From an uncultured Myxococcaceae bacterium (GTDB lineage Bacteria; Myxococcota_A; Polyangia; Polyangiales; Ga0077539), in contig CAMFHP010000073.1 of the NCBI GenBank assembly GCA_945952225.1, positions 1 through 40,576 of the forward strand: DNA of 40,576 bases, read 5' to 3'. A program made the translations under genes and the position numbers. Shown here piece by piece: positions 25,099 through 34,409 of this stretch. Within the stretch, counting starts at the first letter, position 1. Each line of letters starts with the position of its first letter. Under the pieces are notes generated by a model. The model had not been told where the DNA came from. It ran no database searches and was given only the letters and a program-made list of their open reading frames with translations.

Positions 25099-26225
25099 CC
25101 CGACGCGCGCTCCCGCTCCTCGACGCGCGCACAGCCGAGACGCGGCTCTGCACCTACTGCCCGAAGCTCTGTCGTCCGGCGTGTCCCGTGGGGAGCGCCG
25201 AGGCCCGTGAAGCGGTCATCCCTTGGGGCATCATGCGCGCGATGCATTCGCTCACGCGCTGCGAGGTGCCCGAGGCCGACGTGCCCGCCGTGGCCGCGAC
25301 CGCGTGGGCCTGCACCCGCTGCGGCAACTGTCGCTCGCTCTGCCTGCTCGACAACCCCGTGGCCGAGACGCTCCTCGACGCGCGCGCCGACCTCCACGCG
25401 AGCGGTGATGCGCCCGACGAAGCGCGGGCCGTGGCCGAGGGATTTCCGCAGCGCCTCGCGCGCATCGAGGAGGCCGCCGAAGCCCTTGATTTCAAGCACA
25501 TTCCGAGGGGTGACGGACGCACCGCGTGGATCCCCGGATGCACCTCGGTGCTCTTCGAATCGGACCGCGCCGTCGAGGCCGCGGAGGCCGTCGCGCGGCT
25601 CGCTCCCTCGGGCGGATGCACCGTCGTGGCGGACTTCTGCTGCGGCGCGCCGCTCCTCGACGCGGGCGACCGCGAGGGCTTTCTCAAGCACGCGCGACGT
25701 GTGGCGCAGGACCTCGGGTCGTACACGCACCTCGTGACCGGCGACGCGGGCTGCGCGCACACGCTCAAGGTGATGTACGCGCGCCTCGGCGTGGCCGCGA
25801 CGAAGTGGGAGCGCGTGGAGCACGTCGCCGAGCTGGCCGCGCGCAACACGCACCTGCTCGACGCGCTCGACGAGCCCCGCGAAGTGATCGTGCACGATGC
25901 GTGTCGTCTGGGTCGCGGCATGGGGGTGTATGAGCCGCCGCGCGCCGTGCTCCGCGCCCTCACGGGACGCGCCCCCACCGAGCTCGCAGAGCACCACGAG
26001 CGCTCGGTGTGCTCGGGCGCGGGGGGATTGCTTCCGGTCACGCGTCCCGACACGGCGGAGGCCCTGCGCCGCACGCTGGCGGATGAGGTGCGCGAGGCCG
26101 CGGCGGGGCGCGAGGCCGTGGTGGTGACGGGCTGCGCGTCGAGCCGTCGGGCCCTGCGCGCCGAGGGAATCGCCGCCGACGATGTGACCATGTGGGTGGC
26201 GCGCGCGCTCCGCCGCGAGGGCTGA
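25095..26225 (+). CDS. HdrD/GlpC-like (Fe-S)-binding oxidoreductase with CCG domains
   Basis: A 376-residue cytoplasmic redox protein. The N-terminus carries two cysteine sets, CTYCPKLCRPACP (CX2CX3CX3CP) and CTRCGNCRSLC (CX2CX2CX3C), for two [4Fe-4S] clusters. Two CCG-type modules follow: PGCTSVLFES...FCCGAPLLDAGD, and HDACRLGRGMGVYE...VCSGAGGLL...VTGCASS. The second CCG is altered to CSG, so one cysteine is missing. The family includes HdrD/GlpC/LutA subunits that move electrons to disulfides, quinones or dehydrogenases. The GTG start overlaps the upstream TGA, as in all four genes of the operon. A partner flavoprotein is not in the window. It could oxidise glycolate or lactate, or serve glutathione chemistry with the GST (inference). 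Confidence 0.85.
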   Translation: MTRRALPLLDARTAETRLCTYCPKLCRPACPVGSAEAREAVIPWGIMRAMHSLTRCEVPEADVPAVAATAWACTRCGNCRSLCLLDNPVAETLLDARADLHASGDAPDEARAVAEGFPQRLARIEEAAEALDFKHIPRGDGRTAWIPGCTSVLFESDRAVEAAEAVARLAPSGGCTVVADFCCGAPLLDAGDREGFLKHARRVAQDLGSYTHLVTGDAGCAHTLKVMYARLGVAATKWERVEHVAELAARNTHLLDALDEPREVIVHDACRLGRGMGVYEPPRAVLRALTGRAPTELAEHHERSVCSGAGGLLPVTRPDTAEALRRTLADEVREAAAGREAVVVTGCASSRRALRAEGIAADDVTMWVARALRREG

Positions 26226-26249
26226 GCGCGCGTCACCGTCGGAGGGACT

Positions 26250-27779
26250 TCAGACCGGGAGCACCATGTGGTGCTTCGCGGGTCGGGGCTCGTGCTTCGC
26301 CGTGAGCCGCGCGAAGCGGCGCGAGAGCTCGCCGCGGAGATTGTCGAAGGGAATCACCGCGTCGATCACGAGCTCGCCCGCGAGCTTGTAGAGGTCGATG
26401 TCCTCGCGGTACTCGGCGCGGAGCTTCTCGACGAAGGCCACGCGCTCGGGCCCCTCGGGCACCTCCTGGATCTTGTTGTAGTAGACCGCGTTGACCGCCG
26501 CGTTGGGTCCCATGACGGCGATGGAGGCCGTGGGGAGCGCGAGGCACACGTCGGGCTCGAAGGCCGGGCCGCACATCGCGTAGAGCCCTGCGCCGTAGGC
26601 CTTTCGCACCACCACCGAGATCTTCGGCACCTTCGCCTCGCTCACGGCGGCGATCATCTTGGCGCCCGCGCGGATGATCCCCTGACGCTCGACCTGCGTG
26701 CCGATCATGAAGCCCGGCACGTCGGCGAGGTAGAGCAGCGGGATGTTGAACGCGTCGCAGAGCCAGATGAAGCGCGCGGCCTTGTCGGCGCTGTCGACGA
26801 AGAGCACGCCGCCCTTGTAGTGGGGGTTGTTCGCGACGATGCCCACGGGCTGTCCGTCGATGCGCGCGAAGGCCGTGATGAGCTCCTGCGCGAAGAGCTT
26901 CTTCACTTCGAGGTAGCTGTCGCGGTCGATGAGCTCGCGGATGAACAGCTCCATCTTGAAGGGCTTGTTCTCGTCGACGGGCACGATCTCCGAGAGCGCC
27001 TTGCCCGACCGCGCGGGCTCGACGGACTCGATGCGCTCGGGCTTGTGCTCCCAGTTCTGGGGCATGTACGCGAGGTAGCGCTTCGCCCACGCGATGGCCT
27101 CGTCTTCGCTCTTCGCGAGCACGTCGCCGACGCCCGACACCGAGCAGTGCATGCGCGCGCCGCCCATCTCTTCGAGGGTGACCTTCTCGCCGATGACCAT
27201 CTCGGCCATGCGCGGCGAGCCGAGGTACATGCTCGCGTTGCCCTCGACCATGATCACCACGTCGCAGAACGCGGGGATGTACGCGCCGCCCGCGGCGCTC
27301 GGGCCGAAGAGCAGGCAGATCTGCGGGATCACGCCCGAGAGCTGCACCTGGTTGTAGAAGATCCGCCCCGCGCCGCGGCGACCGGGGAACATCTCCACCT
27401 GGTCGGTGATGCGCGCCCCCGCGGAGTCGACGAGGTAGAAGAGCGGGCAGCGGAGGTCCTTCGCGATCTCCTGGATGCGAAGGATCTTCTCGACGGTGCG
27501 CCATCCCCACGACCCGGCCTTGATGGTCGAGTCGTTGGCCATGATGGCCACGGTGCGTCCCGCGACGGTGGCCGTGCCGGTGACCACGCCGTCGGCGGGG
27601 AGCTCGGGGTCGCGGTTGTTCGCGAGGGCGGCCTCTTCGACGAAGCTCCCGGGATCGATGAGCCGCGCGATGCGCTCGCGGGCGAAGAGCTTGCCGTCCT
27701 TCGCGTTCTTCTGGTGGTACTTCTCGGCGCCGCCGCGCTCGACGCGCGCGAGGGTCTCCTTGAGCTTCTCGTCCGACAT
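26250..27779 (-). CDS. Acyl-CoA carboxylase beta subunit (carboxyltransferase)
   Basis: A 509-residue carboxyltransferase of the AccD/PccB/MccB family that transfers carbon dioxide from carboxybiotin to an acyl-CoA. Visible features are KLFARERIARLIDPGSF, the N-terminal oxyanion region VDSAGARITDQ, GPSAAGGAYIPAFCD, then the C-terminal half ADVPGFMIGTQVE and RKAYGAGLYAMCGPAF with PTASIAVMGPNAAVNAVYY. The substrate (propionyl, methylcrotonyl or other) cannot be decided from motifs; the GLYAMCG segment is not the plain PccB version. The biotin carboxylase alpha subunit is not adjacent. It lies 67 bases downstream of an enoyl-CoA hydratase on the same strand, an arrangement that fits Liu-type leucine/isovalerate degradation. 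ATG 27779 gives the canonical start. Confidence 0.93.
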   Translation of the reverse strand: MSDEKLKETLARVERGGAEKYHQKNAKDGKLFARERIARLIDPGSFVEEAALANNRDPELPADGVVTGTATVAGRTVAIMANDSTIKAGSWGWRTVEKILRIQEIAKDLRCPLFYLVDSAGARITDQVEMFPGRRGAGRIFYNQVQLSGVIPQICLLFGPSAAGGAYIPAFCDVVIMVEGNASMYLGSPRMAEMVIGEKVTLEEMGGARMHCSVSGVGDVLAKSEDEAIAWAKRYLAYMPQNWEHKPERIESVEPARSGKALSEIVPVDENKPFKMELFIRELIDRDSYLEVKKLFAQELITAFARIDGQPVGIVANNPHYKGGVLFVDSADKAARFIWLCDAFNIPLLYLADVPGFMIGTQVERQGIIRAGAKMIAAVSEAKVPKISVVVRKAYGAGLYAMCGPAFEPDVCLALPTASIAVMGPNAAVNAVYYNKIQEVPEGPERVAFVEKLRAEYREDIDLYKLAGELVIDAVIPFDNLRGELSRRFARLTAKHEPRPAKHHMVLPV

Positions 27780-27846
27780 GGGGCTCCTGCGTGGCTCCGT
27801 GGTGGGGTTCTTCTGCGAGGGGAAATTCAGTGCGAGGCGCGTCCGC

Positions 27847-28635
<789 letters not shown>

Positions 28636-28715
28636 GGCGTTCGGGGCGCGGACGGTACTACTGCCGCCGCACGAAACGCGAGGCTCCCGTGTGTCGCGCG
28701 ACGTCAACGGGCGCG

Positions 28716-29396
28716 TCAGGACGCGCGCTCGATGGCCCGTGAGAGCCACCAGCGCAGGTAGCCCACGTCGGGGTCGAGCGTTCCCGGGCGATCGTAGTCA
28801 TCGCGCAGACGTTCGAGCGCAGACCGCGGCCACGCCCGGTCGGGGTATTGGCGCGCAAGCCTCGCCTTCACATGATCGAGAACAGCCTGCCGACGTGCGA
28901 TGAGCGCATCACTGTTGAGCCGGAGCACCGCGTCGAGGTCGCGCTGATGGTCGGGAAAGCGTGAGGTGATGCGACCGCTTCGCTCGTAGCCGATGGCCGC
29001 CATGTGATCTCCGTTCGAAGGATCCAGCGTCACGGGCTGATCTCCCTTCGCCGAATCGCAATGGAGCGTGGCCTTCCCCCACACGTCGACCGAGCGCCCG
29101 TGGCAGGCGCCGAAGAGGTTGCTCCACACCAAGTCGAGCGAGGGATCGCCGTGCGGGCCGTGCTGCGGCACACGATGCTCGATCTTCGTGGTCTCGTTGG
29201 ACGCGACGATGCGCGCGTTGCAGTAGCAGCACAGACCGCGCTGTTCGTGGACGAGAGCCTCCCGCACGACAGGCTTCACGCGCTCGAAGCCCGGTCCGTC
29301 GTAGTGCGCGCGGCGCGGCGGGTCGACGGAGCGGTCGGGCGTCTCGCGGTACGTGGTCAGCGCGGCGGGCTCGCGGCCCTTCCGCACGTGGATCAC
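28716..29396 (-). CDS. ptuB: PtuB-like HNH nuclease of a Septu-type defence pair
   Basis: A 226-residue protein of the TIGR02646 HNH family. The metal-binding part begins LCCYCNARI (Cys56-Cys59) and continues KIEHRVPQHG with the catalytic histidine, then LVWSNLFGACHG and LHCDSAKGD, the CxxC...EHxxP...NLxxxC...HCxxxKG order typical of PtuB. The C-terminal 90 residues are helical and basic. It is the second gene: its ATG overlaps the stop of the AAA ATPase upstream (ATGA). In Septu, PtuA and PtuB together restrict phage, with PtuB as the DNA-cutting effector. The coupled ATPase/HNH order supports this, but activity is not shown here. No reverse transcriptase lies nearby, so it is not a retron version. 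Confidence 0.88.
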   Translation of the reverse strand: MIHVRKGREPAALTTYRETPDRSVDPPRRAHYDGPGFERVKPVVREALVHEQRGLCCYCNARIVASNETTKIEHRVPQHGPHGDPSLDLVWSNLFGACHGRSVDVWGKATLHCDSAKGDQPVTLDPSNGDHMAAIGYERSGRITSRFPDHQRDLDAVLRLNSDALIARRQAVLDHVKARLARQYPDRAWPRSALERLRDDYDRPGTLDPDVGYLRWWLSRAIERAS

Positions 29397-30529
29397 AGCC
29401 CGACCTCCGCGAAGTGCAGCGCGGTCCTCAGGGTGAGCACCGCATCGTCGTCGTCGGAGAGCTGCGCGGCGAGCGCATCGAGGCGCGCGCGGGCCTCGTC
29501 GAGGTGACCGTCGTCGAGCATCGCGCGGATCGCGAGCACCTCCTCCTGCTCGCGGCGGGGTCGCTCGGGCACGCCGAAGACCTCGCGCAGAATCGCGTTC
29601 GCATCGCGTCCGCCGGTCGGCGCGGTGACCGGGAGCGCACGCCCCTGATCGAGCACCACAACGGCCTCGGCGGGCACCGACGAGAGCACCTGCGGCGAGT
29701 GCGTCGTCACCACGAGCTGCACGTTGGGAAAGGCCCTCCGCAGCGCCGGAATCACCTCGCGTTGCAGCCCGGGATGGAGGTGCTGCTCCACCTCGTCGAT
29801 CAGCACGATGGCGTCGAGCTCGTTGGGTCGCTCGTGCGCGGGGTCGAAGAGGGCCATGCGACGCGCGAGGTCGCCCGCCAGCGCGATGAGGTTCCGCTCG
29901 CCGTCGGAGAGCTGGTCGAGGCGCAGCGTGACGTCGCCCTTCGTGACCACCATCGCGGGCGGTGCTGCTTCGCGGTCGATGCGGAGGTTCGTGAAGCCCG
30001 GCATCAGCTCGGCGACGGCGAGGCGCACGGCGCGGAGCTGCGGGTCTTCGATGTCGAAGTTGCGAGCGGCCACGCGGCGCGCGTTCTCGACATCCTCACG
30101 GTCTTTGAACCACGCGAGGAACGGACCGTACCCCTGCGGGCTGTCGGGGCCGTGGTCGGGCGGGTTGAGATCGCGGAACACGAAGCGCAGCGTGCCCAAC
30201 GCGATGAGGTGGACCAGCTTGGCGGGTGCGTTCCTCCGCAGATCGCTCGCGAACGAGCGCGAATCCTCCGTCGACCAACGCGCCCGGTTCTCGTGCTCCG
30301 CCCCCTGGATGCGAACCTGAAGCGACGCTGCGCCCTCTCTCGAGTTCGCGCGTTGCTCCATCGCGAACGGCATATTGGACGATGCCCCGAGCATCCACGC
30401 GATCCACCGCAGCACGGTGGTCTTGCCCGAGCCGTTGACGCCGACGAGCACCGTCGTCGGGCGATCGAGGTCGAGTTCCAGCGACGCGAAGCCGCGCACG
30501 TTCGTGAGGGAGAGACGCGTCACCCGCAT
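29393..30529 (-). CDS. ptuA: PtuA-like AAA ATPase of a Septu-type defence pair
   Basis: A 378-residue SMC/OLD-like AAA_15 ATPase. Walker A is GVNGSGKTT (residues 30-38), the Q-loop region LTNVRGFASLELDL precedes it, the signature is LSDGERNLIALAGDLARRM, Walker B is AIVLIDEVEQHLHPGLQ, and the switch histidine is VTTHSPQVLSS. No coiled-coil arm is obvious and the protein is shorter than many PtuA. It is translationally coupled to ptuB by a 4-bp overlap. PtuA is thought to sense or license the HNH partner against phage DNA. It could alternatively be a generic AAA/HNH pair outside Septu. ATG 30529 begins the conserved MRVTRLSLTNVRGF. Confidence 0.88.
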   Translation of the reverse strand: MRVTRLSLTNVRGFASLELDLDRPTTVLVGVNGSGKTTVLRWIAWMLGASSNMPFAMEQRANSREGAASLQVRIQGAEHENRARWSTEDSRSFASDLRRNAPAKLVHLIALGTLRFVFRDLNPPDHGPDSPQGYGPFLAWFKDREDVENARRVAARNFDIEDPQLRAVRLAVAELMPGFTNLRIDREAAPPAMVVTKGDVTLRLDQLSDGERNLIALAGDLARRMALFDPAHERPNELDAIVLIDEVEQHLHPGLQREVIPALRRAFPNVQLVVTTHSPQVLSSVPAEAVVVLDQGRALPVTAPTGGRDANAILREVFGVPERPRREQEEVLAIRAMLDDGHLDEARARLDALAAQLSDDDDAVLTLRTALHFAEVGL

Positions 30530-30585
30530 GGTGCGTCCCGTCTATCACGTCACCGCGCCGTCCCCCAACGACGCGGCGCGCGCCC

Positions 30586-31368
30586 TCAGAACTGGTACGA
30601 CAGCGCGCCCGCGGGCACGAGCGACAGCGCCGCCGCCTGCTGCGTGCTCGTGCTCGTCGCGCCGGTGAGCGTGCCCGCGCCGTAGGCGAACACGGTCTCC
30701 AGCTCCACGGCCGCGCCGAAGCGACCGAACGCGATGCGCATGCCCGCGGTGAGTCCCACTTCGAGGCGGTGCGCGCCGAGCGAGTACGTCGCAGGCGCGG
30801 TCGATCCCGGCGACGTCACCGAGAGGCCCGCGTCGTTGTAGAGGTAGCCGCCGCGCAGGCCGAGCCACAGGTCGTAGATGTCGCGCCGCGAGTAGCCCAG
30901 CACCGCCGTGAGCTCGCCGCCGTAGAGCTGCGAGCGGTCGACGGTGAGCGACGCCGCCGCGGACTGGTACGGCCCCGCGTTGAGCGCGAAGCGTCCCGCC
31001 ACGCCCGCGGTGAAGGTCACGCCCGCGCTCGAATAGAACTCGCGGCGCACGCCGAGTCGCGCGCTGCGGCCGATGAGGGCCAGCGAGCCTTCGGCGCCGT
31101 GTCCGAAGCCCCCGCGACCGGCCACGTAGCTCATCACGCCGGGCGGCGTTGCACCGTGCGTGACCGCCGCGCGCAGCACCGCGTCGGTGTCGCCCGACGA
31201 CTGCGCGTCGGAGAGCGCGGGCGACCACACCGGCGCGCTGTACGCGCTGCCCACGTCGACCACGACCTTGCCGTCGCGGAGCACGCGCCCCGGCGCCAGC
31301 ATCGGCGACGCCGTGGCGCAGCCCACCAGCGGAACGCAGCAGCACAGCAGCGCGAAGGTGGAGCGCAA
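30586..31368 (-). CDS. Outer-membrane beta-barrel-like protein with lipoprotein-type signal
   Basis: A 260-residue hypothetical envelope protein. The N-terminus (MRSTFALLCCCVPLVGC) resembles a lipoprotein signal with Cys17. The remainder alternates short beta strands and glycine-rich turns (AGVTFTAGVAGRFALNAGPY, LWLGLRGGYLYND, EVGLTAGMRIAFGRF, AAVELETVFAYGAG), and the last residue is phenylalanine (LSYQF), as in outer-membrane barrels. The protein could therefore be a small porin-like barrel or a lipoprotein with a barrel fold. Function is unknown. It is upstream of ptuA on the same strand with a 56-base gap; it is not a known Septu component. Confidence 0.78.
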   Translation of the reverse strand: MRSTFALLCCCVPLVGCATASPMLAPGRVLRDGKVVVDVGSAYSAPVWSPALSDAQSSGDTDAVLRAAVTHGATPPGVMSYVAGRGGFGHGAEGSLALIGRSARLGVRREFYSSAGVTFTAGVAGRFALNAGPYQSAAASLTVDRSQLYGGELTAVLGYSRRDIYDLWLGLRGGYLYNDAGLSVTSPGSTAPATYSLGAHRLEVGLTAGMRIAFGRFGAAVELETVFAYGAGTLTGATSTSTQQAAALSLVPAGALSYQF

Positions 31369-31450
31369 CGGACCGGTGTCTCTCAGGAGTGAAGGTGCAG
31401 ACGCGCAGAGACCCGCACCGCGACGCTTCGAAGCGCGCGGCGCGCGGCGC

Positions 31451-31756
31451 TCACTTGCGGAAGCGCGAGGGGTAGTTGTTCGCCGACGCCTTGGTCTTGA
31501 GCGTGGCGTCGTCGGGATGGAGCTTCAGCGCGCGGGCGAGGAGCAGGCCCTCGTCTTCGCGGTTGTTCGGATCGGGCAGGCAGCACTCCACCGGACACAC
31601 CGCCTGGCAGGCCTCGTGGTCGTAGAAGCCGACACACTCGGTGCAGAGCTCGGGGTCGATCACGTAGATCTCGTCGCCCTCGCTGATGGCTTCGTTCGGG
31701 CACTCGGGCTCGCAGGCGCCGCAGTTGATGCAGTCTTCGGTGATGTGAGTCGCCAT
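31451..31756 (-). CDS. YfhL-type 2[4Fe-4S] ferredoxin
   Basis: A 101-residue cytoplasmic ferredoxin with two clusters. The first motif is CINCGACEPECP (CX2CX2CX3CP). The second is CTECVGFYDHEACQAVCP (CX2CX8CX3CP), whose eight-residue gap is characteristic of the YfhL/Alvin family with an unusual second-cluster loop. The last 30 residues (LLLARALKLHPDDATLK) form a helix and basic tail. It transfers single electrons to unidentified reductases. It stands alone, divergent from the HEAT gene, with a recognisable promoter upstream. ATG 31756 is the start. Confidence 0.93.
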   Translation of the reverse strand: MATHITEDCINCGACEPECPNEAISEGDEIYVIDPELCTECVGFYDHEACQAVCPVECCLPDPNNREDEGLLLARALKLHPDDATLKTKASANNYPSRFRK

Positions 31757-31834
31757 GGTGGGTTCTCGTGGTGCAGGTCGCGCGCAGCGGGATGGGAGAG
31801 GCTTTGTGCGTGCGCCCGACGGTCGTGGAGCCGC

Positions 31835-31863
31835 TATCTAGACGGGCGCTTTGTGAGCGTCAA
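31835..31863 (-). promoter_or_regulatory. Housekeeping-type promoter of the ferredoxin gene
   Basis: On the minus strand TTGACG (31858-31863) is followed after exactly 17 bases by TAGATA (31835-31840), a recognisable sigma-70-like -35/-10 pair about 80 bases upstream of the ferredoxin start. The -10 matches the consensus at three of six positions. Confidence 0.55.
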
Positions 31864-31934
31864 CACCGACCTGCGCTCCGTCGCGGCGCACGCGCGAGAA
31901 AACGCCGCACGCCCTTTCGCGCAACGTTGATAGA

Positions 31935-34409
31935 GTGCCCACGGAACGAGAGGCACAGCCCCCGACCGTGAGCGCATCCCCCGACCCGCCGTGTCCCCCT
32001 GACGCGTCGGCGCGCACGTCGACCGCACCGCGGAGCGACGATGCGCCCGCGCTCACCTCGCGCGTCTCGGCTCCACCTCCGGTGCCCGCGCAGGCGATGC
32101 GCCGTCCCACGCCCGCGCCCCCGGAGCCCGAAGAGATCACCGAGCTCGACGTCGAACCCGACGAAGGCGACGACGAGATCACCGAGCTCGATGTGGAGCC
32201 CGAGCCCGAACCCGAGGTGATCCCTCCCCTCGGCCCGTGGCCTACGTCCACGCCTGCCCCCGCGCTCGCCTCGTCGGCCCCTGCCCCCGCGCTCGCCTCG
32301 TCAGCCCCCGCGCCTGCAACGCCCGCGGCGCGTGTGTCGTCGGTGCCCCCCGAGCCCGTCGCCGCGCGCGTGTCGTCGGTGCCCCCCGAGCCTGTCGCGG
32401 CGCGTGTGTCGTCGGTGCCGCCCGAGCCCGTCGCGGCGCGTGTGTCGTCGGTGCCGCCCGAGCCCGCAACGCCCGCCGCGCGTGTGTCGTCGGTGCCGCC
32501 CGAGCCCGTCGCCGCGCGTGTGGTGCTCCGTGCGCCGGAGCCTGTGCGTCCGTCGTCGTCGCCCGAGAACGCGCGCGTGACGCTCCTCGCGCCCGATGGG
32601 TCGCAGCGTGCGCCCGTCGCGCGTCCGTCGTCGCCTGCGGTGGCGCGGGTCACGCGCACGTCGATCCGTCCGCCGTTGCGTGGCGATGACGAGGGCGAGC
32701 TCGCACAGGGTTCGACCGACCGCGCGCGCGCCGCGGGAGACGCGCTCCGCAGCCTCGCCCGCGCCTCGCGCTCGTACCTCATCTACGACCCCGCGAACGC
32801 CGCCGTGCGGAGCTTCATCGAAGAGGTGCGCGCCGCGTTCGACCGCTTCTTCACGCAGCACGGCGACCTCGAACTCGCGGTGCGTCCCTTCGAACTGCTG
32901 CTCGATGGCGAGGCGGTGTACGTCGAGCGCGACCGCGAGCGCTCCCTTGCGCTGAAGCTCTTTCGCGACGGCGTGCGGCGCCTCACGCTCACCCGCGACA
33001 CCGACTGGACCGAGATCACCCGACTGCTGGAGATCCTCTCGATCCGCTTCGTGGGCGTGCGCCTCGACGAAGACGACGTCGTCACGCTGCTGTGGAAGGC
33101 CGGCTTCGCGCACATCCGCATCGAGGCCGTCGAGGGCTTCGTGCCCGACGACGAAGACACCGACACCGGTCCCCTCGGCGGCGCGCGGCTCTCGGCGGAG
33201 CAGATCTTCGGCAACCAGTCGACGCGCATCGGCGACGTGGCCAGCATGCGCGTGCCCGACGATTTCGACCTGCCGCTCCCGAGGCTCCCGGCGCCGGTGC
33301 CCGTGCGCTTCCAGCCCCTCGACGCAGAGGAACTCCACGCGCTGCAGGTCGAGAGCGAGTCGATGAACCTCCCCGAGGCGGCGCTCGGGCTGGTGCACCT
33401 GCTCCTCGACGTGGCCCTCTCGCCCGACGACGCCCTCGACCTCGCGTCGCTCGAACACATGCTCCGCGAGGTGCGCGATTTTCTCCTCGCCGAAGACCGC
33501 ATCGAGGCCCTGCTCGAACTCTACGACGCCCTCTCTCGCGCGGCGGATCACTCGCCCGACGCGAAGTCCACGCTGGCCAACGTGCTCGCGGGCTTCGTCG
33601 ACCTCGCCGCCGTGCGACGGATCATCCGCTCGGTGCCCAAAGACGCCGCCGAGCCGCCGGAGCGCCTGCAACACCTGCTCACGCGCGTGCCCGGCGACGC
33701 CCTCGCGATGCTCTTCGAACTGCTCGACACCGAGCGCGACGACCACACCCGTCGCATCGTGCGGCAGCTCATCGCGCAGCGCCTCCCGCTCCGCACGCAC
33801 GCCGTCGTGGCGCGCTTTCGCACGAGCGCCGGGCCCGTCGCCGCAGACCTGCTCCGCGTGCTCGCCCACGCCGTGCCCGAGGTCGCCGCGCAGCTCGTGA
33901 CCTCGCTCATGGCCGACAGCAACACCGAGGTGCAGCACGAGTTTCTGCGCCTCTCGGCGGACATGGCCCCGACCGCGCAGCTCCGCGCGCTGCTCACCCT
34001 CATGCTCGACGCCGCGGCCCTCGACGTGCGCACGCACTGCCTCGACACCATCGCCGCGCGGGGCGAGCGCGGAGCCTTTCCGACGGTGCTCCGTCACGCC
34101 GAGTCGCGCGCAGAAGCGGGCGCCAGCGCCGCGGAGATGGCCGCCGTGGGACGCGCCCTCGCCCGCATCGACGCCACGCGGGCCATCGAGCAGTTTCGCG
34201 AGTGGGCCGCGCCGCGCGGGCTCCTCGGCAAGCTCTTGAACCTCCGCCCGCAGCAGCTCCGCGCCCACGCCGCCGTGTGGGGACTCGCCGAGATCGGAAC
34301 CCCCGAGGCCCACGAGCTCCTCGGGCTCCTCCACCTCCGCGGCGATCAGGAACTCCGCGACGCCGCACGCGACGCCGCCGCCGCGCAGCGCGATCGGGGG
34401 CAGCCGTGA
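31935..34409 (+). CDS. HEAT-like repeat protein with disordered N-terminus
   Basis: An 824-residue cytoplasmic protein of unknown function. Residues 1 to about 240 are Pro/Ala/Glu-rich and disordered, including five RVSSVPPEPVAA repeats. A folded domain at about 255-370 (SLARASRSYLIYDPANAAV, ELLLDGEAVYVERDRERSLALKLFRDGVRRLTL) appears related to the N-terminal domain of the downstream protein. After another linker come HEAT-like helix pairs from about 460 to the end (LAEDRIEALLELYDAL, QLIAQRLPLRTHAVVARFR, ALLTLMLDAAALDVRTHCL). The GTG at 31935 lacks an obvious Shine-Dalgarno; GTG 31968 is an alternative. Its stop overlaps the next start (GTGA), so the pair is coupled. Probably a scaffold or regulator. 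Confidence 0.8.
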   Translation: MPTEREAQPPTVSASPDPPCPPDASARTSTAPRSDDAPALTSRVSAPPPVPAQAMRRPTPAPPEPEEITELDVEPDEGDDEITELDVEPEPEPEVIPPLGPWPTSTPAPALASSAPAPALASSAPAPATPAARVSSVPPEPVAARVSSVPPEPVAARVSSVPPEPVAARVSSVPPEPATPAARVSSVPPEPVAARVVLRAPEPVRPSSSPENARVTLLAPDGSQRAPVARPSSPAVARVTRTSIRPPLRGDDEGELAQGSTDRARAAGDALRSLARASRSYLIYDPANAAVRSFIEEVRAAFDRFFTQHGDLELAVRPFELLLDGEAVYVERDRERSLALKLFRDGVRRLTLTRDTDWTEITRLLEILSIRFVGVRLDEDDVVTLLWKAGFAHIRIEAVEGFVPDDEDTDTGPLGGARLSAEQIFGNQSTRIGDVASMRVPDDFDLPLPRLPAPVPVRFQPLDAEELHALQVESESMNLPEAALGLVHLLLDVALSPDDALDLASLEHMLREVRDFLLAEDRIEALLELYDALSRAADHSPDAKSTLANVLAGFVDLAAVRRIIRSVPKDAAEPPERLQHLLTRVPGDALAMLFELLDTERDDHTRRIVRQLIAQRLPLRTHAVVARFRTSAGPVAADLLRVLAHAVPEVAAQLVTSLMADSNTEVQHEFLRLSADMAPTAQLRALLTLMLDAAALDVRTHCLDTIAARGERGAFPTVLRHAESRAEAGASAAEMAAVGRALARIDATRAIEQFREWAAPRGLLGKLLNLRPQQLRAHAAVWGLAEIGTPEAHELLGLLHLRGDQELRDAARDAAAAQRDRGQP
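32331..32516 (+). repeat. 36-bp coding tandem repeat
   Basis: Five in-frame copies encode RVSSVPPEPVAA, beginning at 32331, 32367, 32403, 32439 and 32481. The fourth unit carries an extra six bases (PEPATPAA). Two APALASS units precede it. The repeats form a disordered linker and may vary in copy number between strains. Confidence 0.85.

Noticed and set aside
28716-30529. PtuAB considered as a retron Ec78-like effector
   Set aside because: No reverse transcriptase frame or non-coding RNA-like structure is adjacent; the upstream gene is an outer-membrane protein.
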